From positions 1 to 36,785 of the forward strand of contig JARGOZ010000004.1 of the NCBI GenBank assembly GCA_029213025.1: a stretch of DNA of 36,785 nt, in the 5' to 3' direction. Positions 27,418 to 36,375 of the stretch are shown in pieces. The notes below the pieces were generated by a model. That model was not told the origin of the DNA and did no database searches. It saw nothing but the letters and a program-made list of their open reading frames with translations. Both the position numbers and the translations under genes were made by a program. This stretch comes from Verrucomicrobiales bacterium. GTDB lineage: Bacteria; Verrucomicrobiota; Verrucomicrobiia; Verrucomicrobiales; DEV007. The stretch's first letter is position 1, and each line of letters begins with the position of its first letter.

Positions 27418-27485
27418 TGGTCATCAATTTTGCAACCGGATAGATGAAGCGGTGTTCGATCACACTGCAAAGGATAACCTTTATA

Positions 27486-27929
27486 ATGATTGATCGAACT
27501 GTAAAAATAGTTGTGGTGGCGTTGATAGCGTTGCCTTTAAGTCTCGCCCTCGCCGAGGAAAACGAAAAAGGTAAAGGCAAAGGTCGCCCGGGAGAAAAGG
27601 GCGGAAGACCGGGTGGTCAGGGGTTTACCCCGCCAAAATTCGCTGATATCGATACCGACAGCAGTGGCGACGTGAACAAAGAGGAATGGATCGCTTTTCA
27701 GGTCAAAATGGCTCAGGAGCGTGCAGAAAGATCTTTTGGATTCGTCTCCGGAGATGATGAAAAGATCACTGAAGAAGAACTCAAAAAAATGATGTCACGT
27801 CGGGGTGGACCGGGCGGTTTTCCGAAAGGTGGTCCCGGTGGTGAGAAAGGAAAAGGAAAGGGAAAAGGCCCCGGAGGTGAAGAATCGGGCGGCGGAACCA
27901 AGCCGAAGCGCCCTGCTCTGGAAGAATAG
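27486..27929 (+). CDS. Small secreted EF-hand protein, Gly/Lys-rich
   Basis: Secreted protein of 147 residues. ATG 27486 starts a signal peptide (MIDRTVKIVVVALIALPLSLALA); the frame is open to an ATG at 27444 that would add 14 residues and was not chosen. A purine-rich AAAGGA lies about 13 nt upstream. After a Gly/Lys/Pro-rich stretch comes one canonical EF-hand loop, DTDSSGDVNKEE (about residues 56-67), with calcium ligands at positions 1, 3, 5 and 12. A second degenerate loop near GFVSGDDEKITEEEL lacks most ligands. The C-terminus is again low-complexity Gly/Lys/Pro. Such calcium-binding proteins often accompany PSD1/sulfatase loci in PVC bacteria. A terminator follows at 27960. Confidence 0.85.
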   Translation: MIDRTVKIVVVALIALPLSLALAEENEKGKGKGRPGEKGGRPGGQGFTPPKFADIDTDSSGDVNKEEWIAFQVKMAQERAERSFGFVSGDDEKITEEELKKMMSRRGGPGGFPKGGPGGEKGKGKGKGPGGEESGGGTKPKRPALEE

Positions 27930-27959
27930 AATCCTGAAATAGATTACGATTTAAAGACA

Positions 27960-27992
27960 GCAGCTTTCCGTCCGTCGGGAAGCTGCTTTTTT
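27960..27992 (+). terminator. Intrinsic terminator after the EF-hand gene
   Basis: GCAGCTTTCC (27960-27969) pairs with GGGAAGCTGC (27977-27986) with one G-T wobble, followed by six T. It lies 30 nt after the EF-hand stop and separates that gene from the sulfatase. Confidence 0.85.
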
Positions 27993-28063
27993 ATGTCCGG
28001 GTCACGGCTTCGGGGTGAGATTTGGACTCGCGCTAAAGGGTGTTCAGCCTCTACGGTGCCGAT

Positions 28064-29572
28064 ATGAAACGGCTTACGTTATTGATCTGGATAGTGGCTG
28101 TCATTTGTTGCCGGGGAGAAGATCGTCCCAATATCGTTTTTATTTTAGCGGACGACCTCGGCTACGGTGAACTGGGTTGTTACGGCCAGGAGAAAATCAA
28201 AACTCCCAATATTGATCGCCTCGCTTCGGAAGGCCTTCGTTTTACACAGCACTACACGGGTGCACCTGTCTGCGCCCCGGCTCGATGTGTTTTGATGACA
28301 GGAAAACATCTCGCTCATGCTGAGATCCGCGGTAATAAGGATTCCGGTAACGGTCGGGTCTTTCCCGGGCAACGGCCTCTTTCTTCCGATGCGGTAACAA
28401 TCGCTGAAGTTCTGAAGAATGCCGGATATGCCACCGGTGCGTTCGGTAAGTGGGGCCTTGGTCCGTCGGTGACATCCGGCTCTCCGAACAAGCAGGGCTT
28501 TGACCGGTTTTACGGCTACAATTGCCAGCGCAACGCACACAGCTTTTATCCTCCGTTTCTCGACAGCGATGAAAAAGAAGTTTGGGTGAATAAATATCCC
28601 GTTCCGGGGCATGATCGCAAACCGGAAGGCGAAGTGAATGCCGCTGACTACCGGTCGGAGAATTACTCTTCCGATCTCGTTCTGGCGGAGGCGTTGAAGT
28701 TTCTCGATAAATCGAAGGGTAAGCCGTTTTTTCTTTATCTGCCCTTTCTCGAACCCCATGTTTCGATGCAGCCGCCAAAAGAGTGGGTGGAGCGCTACCC
28801 TCTGGAATGGGATGATGCAACTCTCGGCGGAAAAGGAGTCTATCGCGGTCAGAACGGCTACCTTCCCCATGACCGGCCCCGCGCCGCCTACGCGGCCATG
28901 ATTTCCGATCTCGATGAACATGTTGGTACGGTTTTGGAGCGTCTGGAACACCATGGGTTGACTGAGAAAACGATTATAATTTTTACATCCGACAATGGGA
29001 CTACTCATGAAAGTCGCGATCCAAAATTTCACGTTGGCGGTTGCGATGCACCCTTTTTCAATTCCACCGGCGGACTGCGTGGATATAAAGGCAGCTGTTA
29101 CGAAGGGGGCATCAGGGTGCCGTGTGTGGTTCGCTGGCCCGGAAAAACAAAACCGGGGACAGAGACAGATGTTGCGTCGTATTTTCCCGACTGGTTTCCC
29201 ACTCTCGCCGGAATGGGTGGAGTGGATCTTCCGGAAAAAAATTCCCTGGATGGCATCGATTTGCGGTCCGTTCTCGAAGGGAAAGAGGCACCGGAGAGGG
29301 CGGAACTTATGATTTGGGATTTTCACAATTACGGCGGGATTATTGCGATTCGCGACGGCAAATGGAAAGCTGTACGCCGGAATCTGGTGTCGAGGCAGCC
29401 GATGACTCCCTGGGAACTTTACGATCTCGAAACCGACCCGGTGGAAAGCAACAACCTCGCTTCCGTGCATCCGGATATTATAAAACGCCTTGAACAATTC
29501 TGGTTGGCAACCCGGACTGTCGAACCTGATTTTGCGGTCCCGGATGTAGACGGAAAAAACGAATTACCTTAA
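28064..29572 (+). CDS. Exported Cys-type sulfatase (arylsulfatase A-like)
   Basis: Type I sulfatase of 502 residues for sulfate-ester hydrolysis in the periplasm. Start ATG 28064 gives a signal peptide (MKRLTLLIWIVAVICC); a GTG at 28040 is in frame upstream but adds no signal-like residues. The metal-binding segment is PNIVFILADDLGYGELGCYG, the formylglycine motif CAPARCVLMTGKH has the modified Cys70, and further landmarks are GAFGKWGLG, LEPHVSMQPP and IFTSDNGTTHE. It is closest in style to arylsulfatase A-like enzymes and differs clearly from the sulfatase at 10837, with which it shares only family motifs. The aminotransferase gene starts 1 nt after its stop, so the three genes sulfatase, aminotransferase and peptidase probably form one unit. 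Confidence 0.94.
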   Translation: MKRLTLLIWIVAVICCRGEDRPNIVFILADDLGYGELGCYGQEKIKTPNIDRLASEGLRFTQHYTGAPVCAPARCVLMTGKHLAHAEIRGNKDSGNGRVFPGQRPLSSDAVTIAEVLKNAGYATGAFGKWGLGPSVTSGSPNKQGFDRFYGYNCQRNAHSFYPPFLDSDEKEVWVNKYPVPGHDRKPEGEVNAADYRSENYSSDLVLAEALKFLDKSKGKPFFLYLPFLEPHVSMQPPKEWVERYPLEWDDATLGGKGVYRGQNGYLPHDRPRAAYAAMISDLDEHVGTVLERLEHHGLTEKTIIIFTSDNGTTHESRDPKFHVGGCDAPFFNSTGGLRGYKGSCYEGGIRVPCVVRWPGKTKPGTETDVASYFPDWFPTLAGMGGVDLPEKNSLDGIDLRSVLEGKEAPERAELMIWDFHNYGGIIAIRDGKWKAVRRNLVSRQPMTPWELYDLETDPVESNNLASVHPDIIKRLEQFWLATRTVEPDFAVPDVDGKNELP

Positions 29573-29573
29573 T

Positions 29574-30698
29574 ATGATTACGGATCAACAGCGCCTGAAA
29601 GATTTCCCTTCGCTGGTGGAAAAGACTTATTTAAATACAGCAGCGGAAAGTATTCCGCCGACAGCGGTTCACGAAGCTCTCGAAGCCTATTGGAGCCACA
29701 AATCTCTTGGTATGGCAGGACGCGACTATCATTTCGCGGAACTGGAAGCGTGTCGGAAAACTGCTGCGTCAATGCTGGGGAGAACACCGGAGGAAGTGGC
29801 GTTCTGTTCCTGTTCGTCGGAAGCCTACAACCTTCTCGCATCGGCTCTGCAACTCGCACCCGATGACGAAGTGGTGGTATCCGATCTCGATTTCCCGGCC
29901 GGTGTCACGCCGTGGCTGCGCTCGCCCGGAAGCCCTGTCATTAAACTTTGGGAAAGTCAGGACGGGGTGTTGCCGCTTGACTCGCTTTCCGGCCTTTTGT
30001 CAGAAAAGACGAAGCTGGTCCAGGTTTCTCTGGTCAGTTTTCTGTCGGGCTACCGCATACCTTGGGCTCCTTTCCGGGATCTGGTTAGGGAGTTGGCTCC
30101 CAATGCAATTCTCTCGGTTGATATCACCCAGTGCTTTGGACGCATCGAGCTCGATTGTCTGGATGCGGATTGTATCATCTCCAGTACCCATAAGTGGATT
30201 TTGGGAATTCACGGCGGTTGTGTGGTATCAATTCCCGAGCATGCCGCCGAAGCCCTGACAACGCGGGCCGGAGGATGGTTTCATATTCAGAATGCATTTG
30301 ATCCGGATCGTTTTGAACGAGCGGAGCCCGCTAAAGGAGCCGCCGGATTTGCTGTGGGAATGCCGAACTTTGCAGCGATTTATGCTCTCCGGGCGGCGAT
30401 GGAATATTTGCAAAAGATTGGTGTATCGGAGATCGCTCGAAAGGCGGACCCTATTGTCGCTTCGCTTCACGAAAATCTGGAAATACTCGGGATCAAAACT
30501 ATGGCCCCGCCTCAACCGGAGAATCCGGCGGGAATCGTCGCTTTCCAGCATCCCCGCGAGAAGGAAATCAACGAAGGTTTGTTGAAAGAGAATATCCACA
30601 TCATGTCGCAGGCAGGACGGCTGCGGGTTGCTGTGCACGGGTATAACCGAATGATCGATGTTGATCGTCTCGCTGATGTGCTCAAGTCATGGGTGTAA
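29574..30698 (+). CDS. PLP-dependent aminotransferase class V-like protein
   Basis: Cytoplasmic fold-type I PLP enzyme of 374 residues in the class V family, which includes cysteine desulfurases, selenocysteine lyases and isopenicillin-N epimerase-like proteins. The PLP lysine is K207 in STHKWILGIHGG; D183 and Q186 in SVDITQCFGR bind the ring, and the N-terminal YLNTAAESIPP matches family members. It lacks an obvious catalytic-cysteine loop of SufS/IscS type at the C-terminus, so desulfurase activity is doubtful; an epimerase, lyase or aminotransferase role on an amino-acid derivative is equally possible. The gene overlaps the M20 peptidase by 10 nt, which points to coupled translation and a shared pathway. 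Confidence 0.85.
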   Translation: MITDQQRLKDFPSLVEKTYLNTAAESIPPTAVHEALEAYWSHKSLGMAGRDYHFAELEACRKTAASMLGRTPEEVAFCSCSSEAYNLLASALQLAPDDEVVVSDLDFPAGVTPWLRSPGSPVIKLWESQDGVLPLDSLSGLLSEKTKLVQVSLVSFLSGYRIPWAPFRDLVRELAPNAILSVDITQCFGRIELDCLDADCIISSTHKWILGIHGGCVVSIPEHAAEALTTRAGGWFHIQNAFDPDRFERAEPAKGAAGFAVGMPNFAAIYALRAAMEYLQKIGVSEIARKADPIVASLHENLEILGIKTMAPPQPENPAGIVAFQHPREKEINEGLLKENIHIMSQAGRLRVAVHGYNRMIDVDRLADVLKSWV

Positions 30699-31789
30699 CT
30701 GAAATTCTCGCTGACCTGATTCGGATCAACAGCGTAAATCCCGAGTGGGGCGGCCCTGGCGAAATGGAGGTAGCTGCCTATGTGAAGCGTTTTTTTGAGG
30801 CTAGAGGCGTGGAAGTTTGGCAGACGGAAGTATTGCCCGGTAGAGCCAACGTGACCGCAAAGATACCCGGCAATCCCGGCAGTCGGCGCATTGTCCTCGA
30901 AGCTCACATGGATACGGTTTCGACAGGGGACATGGAGATTCCCCCTTTTGAACCGGAGATTCGCGATGGCAAAATTTATGGTCGCGGGTCAGTGGATGTA
31001 AAAGTCGGGCTCGCGGCGATGATGCATGCGGTGGTTGAGGTGAAAGATCCGTCCTGTGAGATTTGGCTGGCTGCAGTGATCGATGAGGAACATGCCTATC
31101 GCGGAGTTCTCGGCCTGATTGAAGAACTTCCGCACGCTGCCGCTGCGATTGTCGCGGAACCGACCGAAAACCGTATCGTGCGCGCCAACAAAGGCGTGCT
31201 CCGCTGGCGGATTCGCACCCGGGGGAAGGCGGCTCACAGCGCCAAACCCCATCTCGGGAAAAATGCGATTTACGAAATGGCACGGGTTCTGGAGATAGTT
31301 GAAAATGAGAACGAACGACTTGCCGCAAAGACACACCCTCTGGTGGGCGCTGCAACATGCAGTGTCGGAACCATTCGGGGGGGAACGCAGGTCAATGTTG
31401 TTCCGGATAGTTGTGAAATCACAATTGACCGGCGAATGCTTCCCGGTGAAAAGGCGGATACAATTTTAGCGGAATTCGGCAGCGCACTCGAAGGTTTCAA
31501 TGCTGAGATACTGCCGCCCGATCTGGTCGACGAAGCAATGGAAACTGCCGAAAAGGAAGACGTGGTAAGGTATGCAAGAGAGGTTCTGACGGAGCTCGGA
31601 GGAAATCCGGAAACGGTAGGTGTCCCTTTTGGTTGTGATGTAACGAAACTGTCCCGGGCTGGAATCCCCGGGATCATTTTCGGACCGGGGTCAATTGACC
31701 AGGCACATGCCGCTGTCGAATTTGTCGAATTGGCGCAGGTCGAGTTGGCTGCGAATTTCTATCGCAGGTTTCTGGAGAATTTTCATTAG
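30689..31789 (+). CDS. M20 family metallopeptidase (ArgE/DapE-like)
   Basis: Cytoplasmic zinc amidohydrolase of 366 residues in the M20 family, covering N-acyl amino acid deacylases and dipeptidases such as ArgE and DapE. Metal ligands and catalytic residues: H73 and D75 in EAHMDTVS, D103 in GRGSVDVKVG, the catalytic DEE (132-134), the ligand Glu in VAEPTEN, and the terminal His in DQAHAAVEF. The dimerisation segment between carries GKAAHSAKPHLGKNAI. Overlaps the class V enzyme gene upstream by 10 nt and is convergent with a membrane protein gene overlapping by 4 nt at its stop. The substrate is probably an N-acylated amino acid, but which one cannot be told. Confidence 0.92.
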   Translation: MGVTEILADLIRINSVNPEWGGPGEMEVAAYVKRFFEARGVEVWQTEVLPGRANVTAKIPGNPGSRRIVLEAHMDTVSTGDMEIPPFEPEIRDGKIYGRGSVDVKVGLAAMMHAVVEVKDPSCEIWLAAVIDEEHAYRGVLGLIEELPHAAAAIVAEPTENRIVRANKGVLRWRIRTRGKAAHSAKPHLGKNAIYEMARVLEIVENENERLAAKTHPLVGAATCSVGTIRGGTQVNVVPDSCEITIDRRMLPGEKADTILAEFGSALEGFNAEILPPDLVDEAMETAEKEDVVRYAREVLTELGGNPETVGVPFGCDVTKLSRAGIPGIIFGPGSIDQAHAAVEFVELAQVELAANFYRRFLENFH

Positions 31790-32223
31790 GAGGCGGACGT
31801 GCAGGCCTTCCGGAAGGAGGCGACTTTCCAGTTCCCGTTTTCGTGATCGAGGCGCAGGGAAACTTTGATCACCTTTCCGGCTTCGGTTTGCACTTTTGCC
31901 AGGAGACATGAGCTGTCATTGCCGAGTTTGTCGCGTTCGATGGAAGCCTTACTCCAGTCGATTTTTTGGATACTGTCGATTCCCAGAGCCCGGGTTTTCG
32001 TTTCGAACTGCAACCGCGTGTGGTCTGCCTGGAAACGGTCAGATGTGAGACGAAAAGCCGACCCGGTGCTATCGTCAGCAAGGTGAGTCAGAAACGTTGT
32101 CCCGGTCGGCACGGCGACTTCGACATTTCTGAAGATAGAAAAGCCGGCAAGTCCGATGAAGGCGGGAAATAAGGCGATGATGAGGTAAATGAGTAGTGAA
32201 TTTCCGGATGATGAGCTCGTCAT
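31786..32223 (-). CDS. Membrane-anchored hypothetical protein
   Basis: Protein of 145 residues with one transmembrane helix near the N-terminus (about 10-31, LLIYLIIALFPAFIGLAGF), after a short Ser-rich start. The remainder is soluble and would be periplasmic. It looks like a small beta-rich domain, with DWSKASIERDKLG, KVIKVSLRLD and GNWKVASFRKA, somewhat reminiscent of NTF2-like or lumazine-type folds, though I do not recognise a family. No catalytic motifs stand out. It lies alone on the minus strand between M20 and Uma2 genes. The stop codon overlaps the M20 stop by 4 nt on the opposite strand. Confidence 0.6.
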   Translation of the reverse strand: MTSSSSGNSLLIYLIIALFPAFIGLAGFSIFRNVEVAVPTGTTFLTHLADDSTGSAFRLTSDRFQADHTRLQFETKTRALGIDSIQKIDWSKASIERDKLGNDSSCLLAKVQTEAGKVIKVSLRLDHENGNWKVASFRKACTSAS

Positions 32224-32356
32224 AGTACAGTGTGATTGCTTTCAACAGACTGTTACCGGGCGGGTTTTGAATCGTTACAGAAAAAGCGAATTTTGTCTGA
32301 TAGGGGTGCCCGGCAGAAGGGTTGAAACAGCTCGGATCCGGTGTAATTTTTAAAGA

Positions 32357-32941
32357 ATGAGTGCTCTCGAAAAAGCTGTTTTCGTTTCTCCGTATGAATA
32401 CATTCGGTCGGAGCGGAAAGCGGAGGAAAAGCGCGATTACCTCAATGGCCAAATCGTCGCGATGGCTGGTGGTACCTACAATCACAATATGATTCAAAGC
32501 AATGTCACCTTCCAGTTAAGGGGTGCTTTGCGTGACAGGCCCTGCGTTGATTTTACCTCGGATATGAAGGTCAGGATCGAAAAAGCCAACCAGTTTCGTT
32601 ATCCTGATGCTTTCGCTTTGTGTGGCGATATTGACTTTTTTGATGAAACGAAAGATGCGGTGTGCAATCCGCAGATGATTGTCGAAGTCCTCAGTCCATC
32701 CACGGAAAAAACAGATCGAACCGATAAGTTCGCCATGTATCGTTTGATCGACTCATTCTCAGAATACCTCTTGCTGTCTCAGGGCAAAGTGGAAGCCGAG
32801 CTTTATCAAAAGGACGAATCGGGTTCCTGGAAAGGTGAATCGTTTGAGGATGCGGATACGGTTATCCACTTGAAATCGATCGATGTGTCCCTGCGTCTCG
32901 GCGATCTCTACGATAAAGTGGATTTTACCGATGCCGGGTAG
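32357..32941 (+). CDS. Uma2 family (DUF820) endonuclease-like protein
   Basis: Protein of 194 residues of the Uma2 family, with a PD-(D/E)XK nuclease fold. Seen: SPYEYIRSERKAEEKRDYLNGQIVAMAGG, typical of the N-terminus, then RYPDAF with D84, IVEVLSPSTEKTDRTDK with E110 and K124, and LLLSQGKVEAELYQ. The acidic and Lys positions expected of the catalytic site are present. The family is expanded in cyanobacteria and PVC bacteria and its target is unknown. The gene stands alone on the plus strand; its stop is 1 nt from the end of the convergent permease gene. Confidence 0.9.
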   Translation: MSALEKAVFVSPYEYIRSERKAEEKRDYLNGQIVAMAGGTYNHNMIQSNVTFQLRGALRDRPCVDFTSDMKVRIEKANQFRYPDAFALCGDIDFFDETKDAVCNPQMIVEVLSPSTEKTDRTDKFAMYRLIDSFSEYLLLSQGKVEAELYQKDESGSWKGESFEDADTVIHLKSIDVSLRLGDLYDKVDFTDAG

Positions 32942-32942
32942 A

Positions 32943-35900
32943 TTACTCCGACCTTAGGGCATCGATCAGTTTTCCTTTCAAGGCCAGCCTCGCAGCCAGC
33001 CAGCAAAAGACCAGCCCGCCAACCAGAACTGCCAGGTTAACGCCGACCAACAGCCCCCACGGGAGATCGGAAGCCCGGTCGACAAGTTTGGGAAACACAG
33101 CGATAATCGCCGCAAAAATTCCGATAAGTACCCCGGTGATGTGAAGGAACCAGTGCTCGGAAAGCACCAGTTTGGCCAGAGATTCGCGGGTAAATCCCAC
33201 TGCCTGCATGAGTCCGAGTTGGCCCTTTCTCTCCATCACATTCCGCCCAACGACGATGGCGAGACCCACAGTTCCGAGTAATATTCCCAGTCCTCCGAGG
33301 GTGGAGAAAATGCTGAGATAAGTGTTCTGCACCGCGTTAAATTCATTGAGTCGGTCGGCGGCCGGACGCATGGCGAGACCCCGGTCTCCAAACATCCTCG
33401 TCAGGTGCGTAGCGATTTTTTCCGCCAGTGCGGGATCTGCACAATCGAGAAGGAAAAATCGATAGCCGCCGGAATCCGGAAACTGTTCGATAAAATGTTT
33501 CTCAGCAATAATCAGGTTACCTTGAAGGATCGACGTTTCCAGAAAGGCAGCGATTGTAACCTGAAAAGCTTCGTTGGTGGCGTTCTCGTATTCGATCGAT
33601 TGGCCCACCCCGGTTTGCAGGGCATATGTCGCGGTGTTCATATCCACGATGGCCGGAATTCCAGTCGTCTGCCAGGCGAGGGTTTGCCAGTTCCGGTGAT
33701 CTTCGGGACTGATTTGTTTGGTAAACTTGAATGTGCCGGAGAGCAGGGCGGGATCGACGCCCATGAGTCTGGGGCGCTGGGCCCGGTTCAAATTAAGACA
33801 ACTGGCGTCTTCGCCGTCGGAGACCCGAAACGGAATAATCGTAAATGAACCGCTATCGAAATTCTCCAATCCGTATTTCTTTCGGCCAGCTTCGGAATTG
33901 AGATCCTCGTAAATGGGAAGTGTCGATTCCCCGACATGGGTGAATCCTCCCGTGCCGGAGTCGCGTCGATTGGCACCCCGTTCGCCTTCGAGGCGGAAGG
34001 AATTGATCGCAGTCACCATAAATACCCCGGCCGCCATAAGGCCGATCACAGCAAGGCTTCTTCCCTTTCGGCGAACCGTATTTTGTCGACCGAGAGCGCT
34101 GAGAGAATTGAGCACAGAAGAGGGCTTTTCCAGTCTCCGGAAAAATAACGAACAGGCACAGACCCCGGCGAGAACGAAGCAAAATCCGGCGCCGAAAAAC
34201 AGCCCCTGCTCAGTCATAGTTCCTTCCACCTTGGGAGCCAGCAGACAACCGGTTCCGGAAACCAGGAAGAGGACTAGACCAATAAAGCTGAGAGATCGAA
34301 ACAGCGGTTTGCTACCGGAGACATTTTCGAAAGAATTCCCCGCGATGAGTCGTCCGGGTTTCACCTTCGTCACCGCGCGGCTGGCAAGCCAGACGGTGGC
34401 AAGAGCCAGCAGAACTGTGCCGAAAAATGAGATCGCCAGTGTGGCCGGTTTGACATGGTAAACAAAATCAATCCCTGCGGCGGCTTCCTGCCAGGCTCCT
34501 GCCATCCCCGAAAGAGCGAGTTTTGTGTAAATCCAGCCGAGAAACAGACCGAGAATGGCTCCAACAATCGAGAGGCAGGCGGCTTCCGCGAGAAAGAGTT
34601 GTCGTGCTTTCGCTGCAGGGAAGCCGGTGGCAAGCAGGAGGCCGATTTGATTGCTTCGGCTTTCGATTCCGAAGATAAAAACCAGTGCGGTCAGAACCAG
34701 CGCCGCCACGATGAGAAAAAAGCTCATCGAAGCAAACAGCGCCCCGAAGTCGAAGCTCTGACCGACTGCCTGTCTCGCCTCCTCGCCCACATTGCGAACC
34801 GAGAGACCGATATCTCCCAGGGAAAGCTGCGCCTTAACCGCCTGCCGATACGCATCCAGTGAGTCGGTTTCAAAGCGCACCGCGGTGGTGTTTCCAAAGC
34901 GGTTGGCAAACAACTTTCGGGATGCGGCCAGAGTGATAAATGCCTTGGGTGTGGCGCGGTAGGTGTCCCAGAAATCCTCGTCTTTGTCGCGGATCAGACT
35001 TCGATCGATGGGGATTCCCGGTTCCCAGTCATTGAGGTTTTCCACTTCAAAAATGCCCGGAAATTCGGGGGTCCAGCTTTGGTCCCAATCTTTCTCGCCG
35101 ATTTTTTCAATCGATCGAACTGTAAATTCGGCGCTTTCTTCGCTCAATTTCCTCCCGGTATCGACCACATAATAATCGAGTGTCACCGTGTCGCCCGGTT
35201 TTGCTCCGAGGTCGTCAGCAAGCCATTGGGAAAGTACGATCTCGTTGTCTTTCAGATCCTTCGGGGTCGGTGATGGCAGATTGCCCGATGTCCCCGTGAT
35301 CATCGAGTAGGGAGTTAATTTTTCACCAAAGCGAATTTTGTTAGCGAGATAGGTGAGCACGGAATCGGCTATGTCGGCTTTTTGCTCAGCCAGTGCGGCG
35401 GTTTCGGGATCGATGAAAATACGGGGGCTGGTGAGCTGATTGTACCCTGTTAGGTCCGGGACTGTACCCTGTTGAGTCTCCGACTGTACCCTGTTAGATG
35501 GCGCTTTGATATGCAGTGAGGCGTCCGCCAGTTGCCATTGGTCGGTGACGGATTTTTGGAAACGGTCACTGACTTCGGCCGGGGCGAGGATCAAATTCGC
35601 CATTCCGGGTTTTTCGAGAATGGTTTGCAGCTGTTTGAGCGGGAGATAGACGGTGCCTTTCGGAACCTGTTCGGCTTGAAGCGAATATCTCCCCAGTTGA
35701 TCCGCCCCGAGGATTGCGGAAATTTCCCCGGTGAAAGGTTGGGTCTGCTCGGATTCGCCGGAGAGAGGCGCATCTTTGGACAACTCGCCGGGAATTTCGA
35801 CGCGGCAGATCAAAGTTTCTCCTGCCCCGATTTCGACAAACCACGAATCCCCGGTGAGATTTGGCGGGGTCCGGCCGGATTGGCTCAGCTTCCAGAATCT

Positions 35901-36227
35901 CTCATCGACGCCGAGGATTTGCACCCGGTTGGAGCGTTTCCCGCCTCCGCGGGTGGCTACAGTGCCTTCGACCTGAAGAATTGGAGCCACAGATTCATCG
36001 ATTCTCCGGGCGAGTTCCTGAGTAAAAAACCGTTCTCCGCCAAGTAAAACCGAGTCGACTTTTGACAGTCTCGCCGCCGCATTTCTGCGCAGGCTTTCTT
36101 TGACGGAATCACCGACTACCAGCGCGCCGGACAGGATGGCTGAAGTCAGGGCTACACCGAGTAAAACCATGGCGTTTATCCCCTTATAATGGAACAGAGA
36201 ATTGCTGACGAGCTTGCGGAAAGTCAT
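32943..36227 (-). CDS. FtsX/MacB-type ABC transporter permease carrying the 22-bp repeat
   Basis: Integral inner-membrane protein of 1,094 residues, with about ten predicted transmembrane helices: one near the N-terminus (about 17-42), three around 505-640 closing the first FtsX core, two near 655-705, one near 745, and three at the C-terminus, with a large MacB-type periplasmic domain in between. Start ATG 36227 was preferred over 36263 because the family N-terminus (FRKLVSNSLFHYKG) follows it. Permeases of this layout usually pair with an ATPase, which is not adjacent here. Residues about 245-263 (NRVQ, QQGTV, TGYNQ) are encoded by the repeat and interrupt the region before LTSPRIFI, likely in a surface linker. 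The rest of the frame is intact. Confidence 0.88.
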   Translation of the reverse strand: MTFRKLVSNSLFHYKGINAMVLLGVALTSAILSGALVVGDSVKESLRRNAAARLSKVDSVLLGGERFFTQELARRIDESVAPILQVEGTVATRGGGKRSNRVQILGVDERFWKLSQSGRTPPNLTGDSWFVEIGAGETLICRVEIPGELSKDAPLSGESEQTQPFTGEISAILGADQLGRYSLQAEQVPKGTVYLPLKQLQTILEKPGMANLILAPAEVSDRFQKSVTDQWQLADASLHIKAPSNRVQSETQQGTVPDLTGYNQLTSPRIFIDPETAALAEQKADIADSVLTYLANKIRFGEKLTPYSMITGTSGNLPSPTPKDLKDNEIVLSQWLADDLGAKPGDTVTLDYYVVDTGRKLSEESAEFTVRSIEKIGEKDWDQSWTPEFPGIFEVENLNDWEPGIPIDRSLIRDKDEDFWDTYRATPKAFITLAASRKLFANRFGNTTAVRFETDSLDAYRQAVKAQLSLGDIGLSVRNVGEEARQAVGQSFDFGALFASMSFFLIVAALVLTALVFIFGIESRSNQIGLLLATGFPAAKARQLFLAEAACLSIVGAILGLFLGWIYTKLALSGMAGAWQEAAAGIDFVYHVKPATLAISFFGTVLLALATVWLASRAVTKVKPGRLIAGNSFENVSGSKPLFRSLSFIGLVLFLVSGTGCLLAPKVEGTMTEQGLFFGAGFCFVLAGVCACSLFFRRLEKPSSVLNSLSALGRQNTVRRKGRSLAVIGLMAAGVFMVTAINSFRLEGERGANRRDSGTGGFTHVGESTLPIYEDLNSEAGRKKYGLENFDSGSFTIIPFRVSDGEDASCLNLNRAQRPRLMGVDPALLSGTFKFTKQISPEDHRNWQTLAWQTTGIPAIVDMNTATYALQTGVGQSIEYENATNEAFQVTIAAFLETSILQGNLIIAEKHFIEQFPDSGGYRFFLLDCADPALAEKIATHLTRMFGDRGLAMRPAADRLNEFNAVQNTYLSIFSTLGGLGILLGTVGLAIVVGRNVMERKGQLGLMQAVGFTRESLAKLVLSEHWFLHITGVLIGIFAAIIAVFPKLVDRASDLPWGLLVGVNLAVLVGGLVFCWLAARLALKGKLIDALRSE
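35441..35495 (+). repeat. 22-bp-period repeat array, locus E (3 units), inside the permease coding sequence
   Basis: TGTACCCTGTT at 35441-35451, 35463-35473 and 35485-35495, starts exactly 22 bp apart. The array is antisense to the permease gene. Three units make 66 bp, which keeps the reading frame; the three cores are read in three different frames as NRVQ, QQGT and TGYN without a stop. Confidence 0.95.
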
Positions 36228-36324
36228 GCTGTCTTCATAGCGCAGGATGAGGAGATTATCCAAAGAGAATGCTTGACTATCGCGCCGGAGAGGAGGAATT
36301 GTCCGCGCCCCTCTTTTTCCGTTA

Positions 36325-36354
36325 TTGACGTCTTAGTCTCTTAGCGGGTAATCT
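36325..36354 (+). promoter_or_regulatory. Weak promoter candidate for the DinB-like gene
   Basis: TTGACG (36325-36330) and TAATCT (36349-36354) with an 18-nt spacer end 21 nt before the ATG at 36376. Only the -35 is close to consensus. Confidence 0.3.
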
Positions 36355-36375
36355 TCAAGGCCCTTTAAAACGATC

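Noticed and set aside
28145..29497. Minus-strand open frame of 450 codons
   Set aside because: It lies wholly antisense to the sulfatase at 28064-29572, whose active-site motifs are intact.
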